64,000 bases of DNA from Pseudocercospora fijiensis CIRAD86 (taxonomy: Eukaryota > Ascomycota > Dothideomycetes > Mycosphaerellales > Mycosphaerellaceae): assembly GCF_000340215.1 (NCBI RefSeq), contig NW_006921547.1:468140-532139 (forward strand). The letters are read 5' to 3'. Positions 44,288-55,432 of the stretch are shown piece by piece. A model generated the notes under the pieces. That model was not told the origin of the DNA and made no database searches. It was given only the letters and a program-made list of their open reading frames with translations. Position numbers and translations under genes: made by a program. Each line of letters starts with the position of its first letter. Position 1 is the first letter of the stretch.

Positions 44288-46606
44288 CTAGGGTCGATAT
44301 AGAGTATTTCGTTAAGAAGTAGATCTACCTCTAAGGATATAACCTATACTATATAGTACTTAAGCTAGTTCCTTCGGCTAATTAAATTAGGGTCTTAGAT
44401 AACTTCCTCGTTAGCTTCCTTATACTCTTCTTAGTTCTCCTTATTAAGGCCGGTAAAGAATTCTCGGATAGAGGTAAGAACTAGAATAGGGTAGTCTTTA
44501 GATTGCCTAGGCCTAGGTCTTCTAGTAGCTAAGGTAGCTATCCTACTAGCTATTTCTATAATCTAGTAGAGGATCTTATCGGTCTCGTCCTTTTTAAGCT
44601 CCTAAATACTCGAGATAAGAGCGTTATTATTAGGCTAGCGGGCGACAAGCTTTTAGTATTTATAAATATAGGTACGGGACTTAGTATTACTAAGCTATAT
44701 ACTATTACTACTAAGGAACTTCTCTATCTAGAAGTTAGGATCTTTATAATACTTCTAAAGGTTCTTAATAATACTAGTCGTTTTAGGCTCCTTTCTAGGG
44801 GCCCTCTATCTATTTAGAGGGTCTATCCCTTTTAACGGCTTTTTAGGGGCTTTCGACGGCTCTTTAGGAATAGGTCTTAGGATAGGGAGGGATATATCGT
44901 CTATTTCTATATCGCCTTCTTTAGGTAGGCTAGTATTACTATTTAAGGAGTTAGTAGTAGGCTATCGATAGCTACTAGAAGGGCTAGTAGTAGGGGTATT
45001 ATAGCTAACTATCTCTTTAGACTAAGCTATTAGAGGTAGTAGGCTTAGGGATCCTTTAATAGCTCTTCGAGGCTAGGTCTATTTTCGAAGTCGATCCTCT
45101 ACTTTATAAACGCTAAGCCTCTAAACTATATTACGGATACTCTTAGTTTTTCTAGCTCCTTTCTATTTAGTAGTAGCCTTTCGAATCTAGTTTATATTAG
45201 CGGTAGTAGTAATAGGAAGACTATTCCTAAGCGGGATATCTTAGCTGCGAGTGTATATAAGGATATTACCTACTATAGCCTCTTCGTAGTTGCTAAAATC
45301 TAATTCTTTCTTAACTTCCTCGACTATACCGAGATTATAGGATCTCTAATACAGTATAATCCGGCTAGTAGTAATAGAGGTAGGAGGGGTAGGGATAGGA
45401 AGGCCGCTACGAGTATCGTTCGAGGCGACTCCTTTATAAGGGTTTACCGGGAATCTTATAGATAGAGAGGGTAGGGGAGAAGGAATTATTAGAGTAGAGG
45501 CTCGAGAGGTTAGAACTCGAGGGGCTAGTAAGGCTAGGATACTAGGGGCTGTAGTTTGTCTTAGTTACTAGGAGAGATAATTAAACTAGTTTCGAAGGGC
45601 TTCTATCCTAAACTTAGGTAGAAAGACGATCTCCTACTAGTAATAGGCTTCGAGAAGCGGGAGTATAATAGTAAGCTTTAGGAGGATAGTACTATTACGA
45701 AAGCGAAAGGGCGTAGTATGTAGGATACCTAATAGCCCGAAATACTATATACGGTCTCGAATATAGTAGAACCCTTAGTTTTATATATATTAGTAGGAGC
45801 TATAATTTAGGCGGAGGTGGCCTTAAAGCTTCCTAAGCCCTTTAGGAAGAGCCGACTCCTCGTAATATCGTTAGGAAGTCTCCTTAGTATCCCTTCGGCA
45901 ATACTATAGAAGTTCTAGTAAGAGTAAAGGGCGTCGATCTTAGTTATCTAACTAGTATATAGCTATTTAAGATATTCGCGGACTTTAATCGAACTATAAT
46001 ATCCTAATAGGTAAACTTACGTTTAAATTTCTTTAATAAGGAATCCTGTATAAGGGCCTTAGTTCCTAAGAGCCGAATAACGCGAGGCCGAATACTAGGA
46101 TTATACTTAGCGATAAGGAGTTTTATAGCCGCTATTATATTATATCTCGGGGAATATCGTTTAAGAATAGTAGAGAAGCTTTCGATAAAGTTAGTTACGT
46201 TCCCTCTAGTTAAGAGGGGGTTCTTAATAGTTTCTGGGAGAGGCATTTGTAGCTTTAGATCTAAGAAAGCCTAAAGAAGACCTTAGAGAAATTAAGGAGG
46301 TAGCCTAATAGCCGCTTAGCTAAACTACTAGGAGGCCTCTCGAGTAGTACCCTCTTAAGTAGTACCTTCTTAAGTGGTGCCTTCTTAAGTAGCTTTACTA
46401 TTGCTAGTACTGGTATTTCTGTCGCTTTTAGAGGCAGTAGTCTATTTAGCTTTAGAATTCGTATCGAGGTAATTTCGAATAAGATTAGGAGGAGACTCTC
46501 GGGATATAGTAGTATCCGCGGGAGCCTATAAAAGTAGCTTAGCCGGAGGAGGGTTGTTATTATTATCTTAGGAGCTTATTTCGTCGGTAGAATAAACGAT
46601 TTATAG
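44288..46606 (-). pseudogene. Gag-like region, probably the 5' part of element H1
   Basis: On the minus strand, long frames with stops almost only TAG/TAA run from an ATG at 46246 (MPLPETIKNPLLTRGNV; 80 open codons) toward 44290. A Pro/Ser-rich middle (about 45600-44850, LTSRASTLIIPSPLPSLSI, then SLPILRPIPKEPSKAPKK) is followed by FxIEKFLSSNSIQLSNTKSR and ISSIQELKKDETDKILY. Strand and position fit the upstream gag of H1, interrupted by B. No zinc knuckle was found, and the domain assignment is inference from context. Confidence 0.5.
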
Positions 46607-47562
46607 TATAAGGGTTAGAGGCTAAGTAGTAAGAAAGTGTACTAAATATAGCTACTGTTTTACTATTAATTATAAAAGACACTTTATATGTAAAGTTACT
46701 ACTCAAATAAGCGAATAGTATAGCAATTATAAAAGTAGTTAAATATATACTTAATATAATCTTACTATTAATCTAATAAGCTATATAAGTTATTATAGTC
46801 TTTAACCGAAATATTATTATAATATCTTAAGTTACGTATACTACCTTTAGAAACCAGATTATTTTTAGTAGCAAACTTATAAGGGAATCTAGATCTCTAA
46901 GTAGGAACTCTAAAATCCTTACCTACCTTAGCTAGACTAGTAGGGAATATAAAATAGCTATTATATATTTTAAGTTTACTACTACCTCTCCTAGTTTAAA
47001 CGGAACTAAAGGGAGTACTAAATTAATATAGCTACTATATATATAAGACGAACTACGAAGAAAGAAAGAAGGGTACCTTAGAGGGAGAGCCCCTTCCTTA
47101 GTATCCCGCCCTACGGGCGTCTAGCGCGTCCGACGCGTAAGCGTAGGTATATATATCTTACTTGCTTACTTCTTAGTAAACCTCTGCTTTTAGGTCCTTC
47201 CCTACGCGCCGAGCGCGAGCGCGCGTATCCCGCTTATCCGCTATCTCGTAGCGACTTTGTTTCCTAGCTATCGTATATAGCGCGCGTACGCGAACTCGTT
47301 TAACCGCTCTTAAGTAAATATATTTCTCCTAGCTCTTCCCTATCTTCCTACTCCTTTCTACTACTCGGATCTATCCTACGACTCTATATATCTCGGCGGG
47401 AGTCCCTAAGATATTACGTTATACGGCTAAATAGGCGGCTAACTAGGCGACCTACTTCGCTAGGGGCCCCTACTACTAAGGTAACTTAAATCCGATATTA
47501 CTTTATAGTATAGCGGCTAGGTTATAGGACTTATCGGTGCTTTCTAGGCAGCTACTAGAATA
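46607..47562 (-). repeat. Solo LTR of the F family, inverted, with a nested insertion
   Basis: Reverse complement of the 704-bp F LTR: it starts TATAAGGGTTAGAGGC and ends GCTACTAGAATA. It is flanked on both sides by TATAG (46602-46606 and 47563-47567). It lacks about 100 bp of the LTR (near 47397) and holds about 345 bp of extra sequence (46648-46990). No internal F sequence is attached, so it is a solo LTR left by LTR-LTR recombination. Confidence 0.9.
46648..46990. mobile_element. Unidentified ~345-bp AT-rich insertion in the solo LTR
   Basis: The LTR is interrupted after GTGTACTAAA and resumes at TTTAAACGGAACTAAAGGG. The inserted sequence begins TATAGCTACTG and ends CTACCTCTCCTAG, with no clear inverted repeats and no related copy in the window. 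It has fewer CpG than its surroundings. Its nature is unknown. Confidence 0.5.
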
Positions 47563-47623
47563 TATAGAAAACGATAGATAATTAAGTAAATAAGAGAGAT
47601 ATAGTATCGATAAAATTAGATAG

Positions 47624-47810
47624 TATAAAGGGCTACGGCCTAGGGAGAAAGCGCTAGCCTTAGGCGTTCGGCCTACGCGACTCTAACCTACTACTTAGCG
47701 CTTAGTGTACCGTATAAAACTACTCGGATTTACGTAGATAGACTTAGCTCTTTATCGAACCTATTAAGTCTTATATCTAGTATCTACGTACGCGTTACTT
47801 ACCCGTAATA
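47624..47810 (+). repeat. 5' LTR of element A
   Basis: 187 bp, matched by 54198-54384 and 61157-61343, all of equal length. A TATAAAAC motif near 47713 is a likely TATA box. TTAGGTTCGATCTC follows at the primer-binding position. Confidence 0.93.
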
Positions 47811-49100
47811 TTAGGTTCGATCTCTATTATAGGAAACGCTAAGGTTTATTAGGAACCCGAGTAAGATAGCTAGGGGAACGCTGCCCCTACTACGCTAGAA
47901 TTAACTAGGGATAAGATTTATCGCGCCTTCGAGAGTCTCTATACTAGGTAATAGACAATAGAAGCCTAGCTATAAGCTACGCGCTCCGCGCTCTAATACG
48001 CGGAAGTATCTCGCTAGGCCGGGTCTACCGAAGCTAGTACGATACGAGACTAGTCTACAAACGAGATCCTAAAAGGACTCCTAGAAACCCTCTCGGCTAC
48101 CGGCTAAAACGTAACGGCGTTACGCGAATAGAAGCTACTATCGTAGGACGGAAAGGCTAAGACGTTCCGGGACTACTTATTACGACTAAGAAGTTCGTAC
48201 TAAGTTCGTTCTAGGTTGAAACCGAAGCTCTCTAAAGATTACTACTAGGATACTATTTACGATACCCTACCGGCGAAGGAACGCGCTAGGATACGCTATT
48301 TCTAGGAAAGAGGAAGCCTTATAAAAGGAAAGGACCCCGAGGCTTTCTTCTAGTAACTCGAGGACGTCTTCGCGGATAGTAACGAAGCTACTAAGGCGCT
48401 AGAGCAAGTCTACGCCCTAAGGTATACTTAGGGACAACCTTAGTACGACTACTAGCTAGAATTCGACGGCCTCCTACTAAGCGCGGGCGGAGACCGTTAG
48501 ACCGACGATACGAAAATCGGATACTTAAAGAATACGTTCTCGAACGCGGCTAAGACCTATACCGCCGCCGTACTAAAGATTAAGGATTACTACCTCTATA
48601 TAGAGGAAGTCGAGCGAATTATAACGAACCTCGAGATAACGGACTAGTTTAAATAGGCTACGAAACGCTAGTAAGAAAGGAAGAAGGAGGTCGCGAGCCC
48701 TACGGTAGTTATTCTACCCTATACGGCTCCTACGGCGAACCCGAAGGTCGACTCCGATAGAGATATAGTTATAAACCCCGCTTAAACGAACGCTTTTCGT
48801 AGAAAGAACCGCAGAGATTAATAAGGAATAGTAGGGAAGCCTAAAGCTAAATAGGTCGACTCTATAGAGAGAGAGAAACGTAAAGAGAAAAGGCTCTACT
48901 TCCGCTATAGAGCGAGGGGATACTATATTCGCGACTACCCGTATATACCGCCGGCTTAGCCTACTAAGATTAGGGTTACCTCTATATAACCTATTCTAGA
49001 AGACGCGGAGGATTAGTCGGACTTAAGCAGTTCCGACTCGGGAAAAGAGTAACTCTAGCTTATAGTTAGGGGTCGAGAGTAGATAAAGTATAGGTAAAGA
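47811..49100 (+). pseudogene. Gag of element A
   Basis: Plus-strand frame with Gln/Trp codons mutated to stop: RAFESLYTRQQTIEAQL-type coiled start, a gag core (GKAKTFRDYLLRLRSSYQ, ERGSLIKGKDPEAFFQQLED, TYTAAVLKIKDYYLYIEEV), and a zinc knuckle remnant near 48897, YFRYRARGYYIRDYP, where C-x2-C-x4-H-x4-C is expected and all four metal ligands are now Tyr. It ends in an acidic Ser-rich tail near 49050. Confidence 0.82.
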
Positions 49101-52100
49101 AATAGGAAGAAGTTAAAAAGGATATAAACGGGAACCTTATATATACCGATATAGTCCTCGAAATTAACGTCGGAACTTCTACTCTTATCGATAAAGGATA
49201 CTAGTAGTACGCTACTATTAATACGGGCCTAGCTAAAGGCCTCGGGCTTAGCTATATTAGCCGAGAGTTCCGAGAAGTAAAAGGAGCGTCGTCTACAATA
49301 TAGGACGCGAAAATTATTAGAGTCGTCGCCTTTTAGATAGAAATTAACGGGTTCCGATAGACGGTATACGCTTACGTTATACCGGGATTAGCTTTCGCTC
49401 TTATCCTAGGGAACCTATAGAAGGTATATAATAAGGTTAGGACCGCGCCCGAGAAGCGATAGTACTATTATAGGAGGGCTCGGTATTAGGTTAAAGAAGG
49501 GCGTTATTACCGTAAATTCGATACGAGCGGGAATATCGCTACGATCGACGCCGTAAGAAGCCTACTTGCCGCTATAATCGCCGAGGATATTAAAAAGGCC
49601 TTAAAGACGAAGGAATACCCGACGATTAAGGAGCTGAAGAAGAAACTACCTCCGGAGGTTCGCGATATAGCCGCGCTATTTTATTAAAAGGAAGCCAATA
49701 AGTTAGCGCCCTATCGTCCTAGTATAGACTATATAATAGAACTCTATAAAAACCTAGACGGATCCTAGCTATAGCTCCCCTAGGGCCCGCTCTATAGTAT
49801 ATCGAAATAGGAGCTCTTAGTTTTACGAAAGTTACTTAACGAACTCTTAAAGAAGGGGTTTATAAGACCTACGAACTCCGAAGCGGCGGCGGCCGTATTA
49901 TTCGTTAAGAAACCCGGTAGTAGACTCCGGTTCTACTACGACTATAGGGCGCTTAACGCTCTTACGAAGTAAGACAAATATTCCCTCCTACTAATCCCGG
50001 ATACTATAAGGAACCTAACGGAGGCCCGATAGTTAACTAAGGTTAACGTAGTCTCGGCCTTTTATAAGATAAGAATAGTAAAAGGATACGAGTATAAAAC
50101 GGCCTCCTATACTAGGCTACGCTCGTTCGAGTAGCTAGTATACCTGTTTAGTTTATTCGGAGCCCCGGCTACGTTTTAACGGTATATTAACACTCTCCTA
50201 TAGGAGTATCTAGACGATTTCGCGTTAGCGTATATAGACGACGTAGTTATCTACTTAAGCGGGACGAGGGAAGACTATTTCCGTAAAGTAAGGGCCGTTC
50301 TTAAGAAGCTTTAGGACGGAGGCCTTTACCTTAATTTTAAAAAAGAGCGAATTCGCCTAGAAAAAGATTAAGTACCTAGGATTTATCGTCTACGCCGATA
50401 GAGGAGGAGTATTAGTAGATCCCGAAAAGGTAGAAGCCGTATAAAAATAGATAGTACCTAAGACCTAAAAGGAAGTTCGTCGTTTCTTAGGATTTACGAA
50501 CTATTACCGTATATTCGTACCGAACTATTCTAAGATCTCCGTACTATTAGCCGCGCTTACTAGTAAAGGAACCCTATTCTCCTAGAAAGAAGAGTAGGAC
50601 AAAGCGTTCGAAACGCTAAAGGACAAATTCTACCGTATCCCGGTACTTACCTAGTAGGACCCGTCCCTTCCTACTTTCCTTAAAATAGATTATAGCAGGT
50701 TCGCGATTAGGGGCGCCCTTATCTAAGAAAAGGTAGGAATCCGTCGACCGGTAGGCTTCTTTTCGAAGAAACTAAACAAAGCAGAGATTAATTACGATAT
50801 CTACAATAAGGAAATACTCGTAGTTATATCTAGTATTAAGTTTTAGGACTCCGAGCTAAAATTATATAGCCCCTTTACGATTTAGACGGACTATAAGAAC
50901 CTAGAATACTTTATAGTAAAGCGCTAGCTATCCGAGAGATAGATCCGATAGTAGGAAGAACTAGCTAAGTACTAGTTTACCCTAGTCTACTAGCTAGGAA
51001 TCGAGGCTATTCTACCGGATACCTTATCGAGGAGAGAATAGGATACGTTAGGCTAAGACGATAAGCTTTCGAGGTTCCGGAGATTTCTAGAGCCGGACCT
51101 CTCTCTAAACTAGCCGGAAAACGTTTAAATTTCTAGCGCTACGATCTATAGCTTCCTACGTATAACCGAGGCGGGCCTGTTATCCCTACTTACAAACGAG
51201 ACGGAGCCCGCGTAGCCTCCGCCGGAAAGCGCTAAACTATTCTAGGACCTAGAAATAAACGATATATAGAAGAGTGTTATCGAGAAGGATACGGTATACT
51301 AGACGGTATTACGGAAAGTCCGTAAGGGATATAGGATATTATAACCGGAAATTAAAGCGAAAATTTAGATCGGGAATTATACGATAGACCCTAAGGGATT
51401 CCTACGCTACCGCGGCAAGCTCTAGGTTCTAGGAGCCCTAGCTACGACAGAAGCCGAATATAAAGATATAGAGGCCGAAGAACTATAGTAGGATATACTA
51501 CGTACGAAGATTATCTAGTCGATCTACGACTTACTACTCTACGGTTACCCTAGCCGGGATTCTACCGCTTCTATACTAGGTCGTAACTTCTACTAGCCGC
51601 TATAGTCGAAGCAGGTACGATAATTCCTATAGAATTGTAACTATTATAGATATAATAAAGTATAGAGAGAATACAAATACGGCCTCCTAAAACTACTACT
51701 AGTGCCCGACTGTTTCTTCTAGGAAATCTCGATAGACTTTATAACTAACCTACCGGAGTTAGATAGGAATCGATATCTTTAGGTAGTTAAAGACCGCCTT
51801 AGTAAATAGATTACCCTTATTAATACTCCCTCTATAAAAGCGGAGTAATGCGTAGTTTTGTTCCTAAAATAATAGGTTAGGTATTATAGACTACTTCGTA
51901 CTATTACTAGCGATAGAGGTACGAATTAGATAAGTACTTTCTAGAGGGAGATATATCGACTACTTAGCGTAAAGTAGAGGTTAAGCTCCGCTTACTACCT
52001 ACAAACCGACGGAGGTCCGGAGCGCGTAAACTAAGACATTTAAGCTTACCTATAGAACTATATTAACTAAATACAGTCCGACTAGAACTAATAGCTTCCT

Positions 52101-52840
52101 ACGGCGGAACTAGCGTTTAACGGAACATACTAAGCGGGGTTAGGAATAAGCTCTTTCTTCGCGACTTACGGTTACGAATCTACCTCCCCTATTACGCTAG
52201 AAGAGGACCTAGCTATCGATAGGCGGCTAACTACGGCGAAACGAGCGGAGGAATTCGTAGATAAGATTAAGAAGATCTTAGACCTATACTAAGTATAAAT
52301 AGCGGAAGTAGTATAGAAATAAGAGGATAGCGCGAATAAGACTAGGATACTAGCGCTAGTATATCGTATCGGAGACTAGGTCTAGCTCGACCTAAGGAAT
52401 TACTAAACCGATAGACTAACGAAGAGCCTCGACTCGAGATACGCTAAGTATATAGTCGAAGAGGTATTATCGCCTATCTTAGTACAACTCTCTAGGATAC
52501 CTAGTAATATTTATCCGGTATTCTATACCGACCTTCTAAGACTTACGAGTAGGGACCCCCTACTAGGGTAGGTAATCGACGACGAATAGCCGGACCCTAT
52601 TTTATTCGAGACGTATAAAGAATAGCAGGTCGAAGAAATCCTATACGCCCGGAAAAGGAAGCGGAATAGAGGACGAGAAGCGCTCGTAAAATAGAGCAGA
52701 TACTATAAACCTACGTAGGAACCTCTAGACTATATCGTAGATACCTTAGTACTAGACGACTTCGAAGCGAAATATAGATAAATCGAGGAGAACGATAGGC
52801 CTCTAGGAGACTAGGAGAAGAGAGGAAAGCGAAGGAAATA
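49101..52840 (+). pseudogene. Pol of element A with C-terminal chromodomain
   Basis: Protease-like part at about 49150 (LEINVGTSTLIDKGYxxYATI; family D-S/T-G now DKG). RT from about 49850 has [14 protein letters not shown] and an intact YIDDVVIY at 50231-50254. A one-base-type frameshift lies near 50345-50360. RNase H follows ([19 protein letters not shown] near 50765). Integrase has an H-H-C-C remnant with His/Cys turned to Tyr (near 51545-51640), ISIDFITNLPE near 51730, TSDRGTN near 51910 and QTDGGPERVN near 52000. The chromodomain (52622-52749) reads VEEILYARKRKRNRGREALV, then K-stop and T-stop-EPLDYI where KW and TWEPL are usual. Chromodomain integrases direct insertion into heterochromatin, fitting this location. 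Confidence 0.9.
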
Positions 52841-54197
52841 ACGCGGTAACCTAGAGTTTTTCCGTAGAGCGACGATTATTAATTTATAGATTTTAGGGAT
52901 TTTTACTAACTTTCGGAGTTTTTACTAACTTATTAGTTTTGTTTACGAAATATTTTAGTTTACTAGAAAGACTAGAGAAGAGAGATATAATTTAGGGTAG
53001 AGAAAATTTTTATTTAGGTATTTATAAGTAAGTATTAGGTCTCTACCCGAAATTAGGAGGTCCCCTTAGGACTAGAAAGAAAAATATAATAACACCTCTA
53101 AAACCACCTAGAGCCTACTAGAAAACCTACGGAAACCCTTATTAACCTAGCTAATCCGGCGGACTTTAACGATTGTTACTAAGACGGAGAGTAGTAGGAA
53201 TACCCCTAAAAAGGAGATTAGTAAGAGAAAATCGAAGGGTAGGGAGGAACTTACGTCTAAGTCTATTAAGCTACGATATTAGCGACGGTATTCGTTATCT
53301 CCGAAGCGACAGCGCTAAAAGAAATAGTAAGCGAGGGTTTTATCGCGGGAAACGGGAAATCTTACCTGGATAATAATCCCTACGGCTAGAGAGACTTTAG
53401 AGCTTTCTAAACCTTAAGAACCTTAAGAAGCTCGGAGTGCTTCTCGGCGATAGTAGCGCGGGTCGCGCGGATATAGCTAGCGTAGGCTACGTAAGCTATT
53501 TAAGGACTAAGTAGTTAGCGAGGGTTTCGGTACGGGAATCGCGAAAACTTATAGTAGAGCGTAAGCGATTCTCTTACGAGCGTAATTAGCGTAGGCCCTC
53601 GAGCTAGCGGGCTTAAGAAAAGTTAGCGGACCCTACGATAAATAGGGCGGGAACCTTATAGATTAATCGGCGTAGTCCTCGCCGGAGTTATAGTAACTAA
53701 TATAGTAGATTTAACGAGCTATCTAGGACAAGTTAATTTTACGAAGGAAATCGCGGAGGAAGGAGAGGGACTTACTATAGTAGTAGTAGTAGTAGTAGTA
53801 GTAGTAGGGGTATATATAAATAAAAGAGGAAGAAGAGGAAGAAGAGGGAAATATTAATACTCCTAGAAAGCGATACGGAAGTAAAGGTCGCGAAAGTAAT
53901 AGAAAGCGCGATTATAAGTAAAGCGTTTAAAAGCGCAGTTACGGCGCGTTTTAGAAAGCGGTAAGTAGGTAAAAGAGCGCGGTTTACTAGTCGCGAAGAA
54001 AGTTATAGTCCTTAAAGCCTAGGATATAGCAACCCCGACCGGAAAGTAGCAGAAACCCTAATCGCAAAGGAGGAAACTACGAGCGCTTTACTTTAGAGAA
54101 GCTTAGATAAGTATAGATCTAACGGATAAAGTAATAGCGATAGAAACTACGAGGGGCTTTCTATCCCCGCTAAGGAAGGGGAGGAGGACGGGGGTAA
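52841..54197 (+). other. Long 3' region of element A, possible extra ORF
   Basis: 1.36 kb separate the chromodomain from the 3' LTR. A (TAG/GTA)n tract lies at 53779-53818, followed by GAAGAAGAGG repeats. Coding-like plus-strand stretches flank it: SPELQQLIQQIQRAIQDKL in one frame (about 53690), IGVVLAGVIVTNIVDLTSYL in another, and SAIISKAFKSAVTARFRKR (about 53905). No family recognised; whether this is a decayed third gene or a UTR is open. The polypurine tract is at 54168-54195. Confidence 0.5.
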
Positions 54198-54384
54198 TAT
54201 AAAGGGCTACGCCCTAGGTAGAAAGCGCTACCCTTAGGCGTTCGGCCTACGCGACTCTAACCTACTACTTAGCGCTTAGCGTACCGTATAAAACTATTCG
54301 GATTTACGTAGATAGACTTAGCTCTTTATCGAACCTATTAAGTCTTATGTCTAGTATCTACGTACGCGTTACTTATCCGTAATA
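54198..54384 (+). repeat. 3' LTR of element A
   Basis: 187 bp, about 95% identical to 47624-47810 by eye, and followed by GATAG. Confidence 0.93.
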
Positions 54385-54389
54385 GATAG

Positions 54390-54830
54390 ACTAGTAGGTA
54401 CTTTAAGATATAAAACGTATAAGTATTATAGTATATATTTAAGTATGCCTTTTAGTATATATTGCGTCTAGTTTTCGAAGTAAGGGGGTAAGTACTAGAC
54501 TATATATAAGGGGAGTAGAGGGGAGGAGGTTTCCTAGCTAACTAACTACTATACCGACTACTTCTGTTCTACGGTTCCTTAGTTCCTCGCGACTAATATT
54601 TGCTAAGTCGTAGTATAAGGCCCGTAGTTTCGCGAAAGAAAGCCTAGTAGGGTCGTAGTAGTTCGGAAGGAGGCTATAAAACCCGTAGTAGAAGTTAAAA
54701 TCCGGTTTGCCTCTATTAGCTAGAAAATAGGGCGCGGTATTAATTTTTCGAGGTTCTTCGTATCCCCTTCTTTTGTTTCTTACAGAGGGAGCCCCAAGCT
54801 CCCTCTAGTATAGCTCGTTTCTTATAAGCT
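54390..54830. other. Unassigned sequence between A and E'
   Basis: No gene recognised. An ACTATATATAAGGGGAG motif near 54508 looks like a TATA box followed by a purine run, as in an LTR promoter, but no second copy was found. GAGGGAGC...GCTCCCTC near 54786 is a small inverted repeat. Confidence 0.35.
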
Positions 54831-55432
54831 TCCTCCTAATATAGATAGGTAGGGTTTACAATAGCGTATATCTCGTAAATAGTTGGCTTTATCCTTGTTA
54901 GTAATAGTGCTCTTTTTGCTTTATATCGGTTACGGTTTAATAATAGTAGGACGTCTCGATACTACTAAGGTCTCTTTAGTAGTACTATTATATTAGTAGC
55001 CTAGCTTTCGCTCTAGGCGAGGGCTATAATCGTTTCTTTATAACTATATATATACCTATACCTTAAAATAAATAAAGATAGCCCTATCTTCGGCTCTAGA
55101 AAATATAGGCGCGACGAGTAGGTCGTAGGTAGAGGTATATATATAGGGAACTATATACTATATGCCTTATATTTAGTATATATTAGGCAGCTACGAGGGG
55201 TCTATACGGTATTATACATCTTCGAAGGTTGGTATCGTAAGTATTTATAAGTAAAGAAGGGGGCCGTAACGAAGGCTATATTATAGTAGTATAAGGTATT
55301 ATTCTTATATATATCTACCGCTATATTATTATCGTAGTTATCTATCTCCTTATATATATATATATTATTAGAAGAAGTAAAGTACGCGACTATACTAAGC
55401 CGAGTTTCCCTACTATAGTATAAGTCCGGCCT
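54831..55432 (+). repeat. LTR/leader of a second E copy (E')
   Basis: Reverse complement of 7451-8072, with shared blocks such as GTAGGACGTCTCGATACTACTA, the CTAGGCGAGGGCT block and AAGCCGAGTTTCCCTACTATAG near 55405. It is cut at about 55432, just where gag would begin, by element B'. Confidence 0.65.

Larger units (their letters stand above)
47624..54384 (+). mobile_element. Full-length chromodomain Ty3/Gypsy element A, copy 1
   Basis: A 6761-bp element with two 187-bp LTRs (47624-47810, 54198-54384), a perfect 5-bp target duplication GATAG (47619-47623, 54385-54389), a polypurine tract (AAGGAAGGGGAGGAGGACGG) before the 3' LTR, gag with a decayed zinc knuckle, and pol with protease, RT, RNase H, integrase and C-terminal chromodomain. 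LTR ends TATAAAGG...CCGTAATA fit TG...CA after RIP. A second copy starts at 61157. Confidence 0.95.

Noticed and set aside
53173..53373. Open plus-strand frame of 66 codons in the 3' region of element A
   Set aside because: Arg/Leu-rich with no conservation evidence; it looks like a shadow frame, so I did not list it as a gene.
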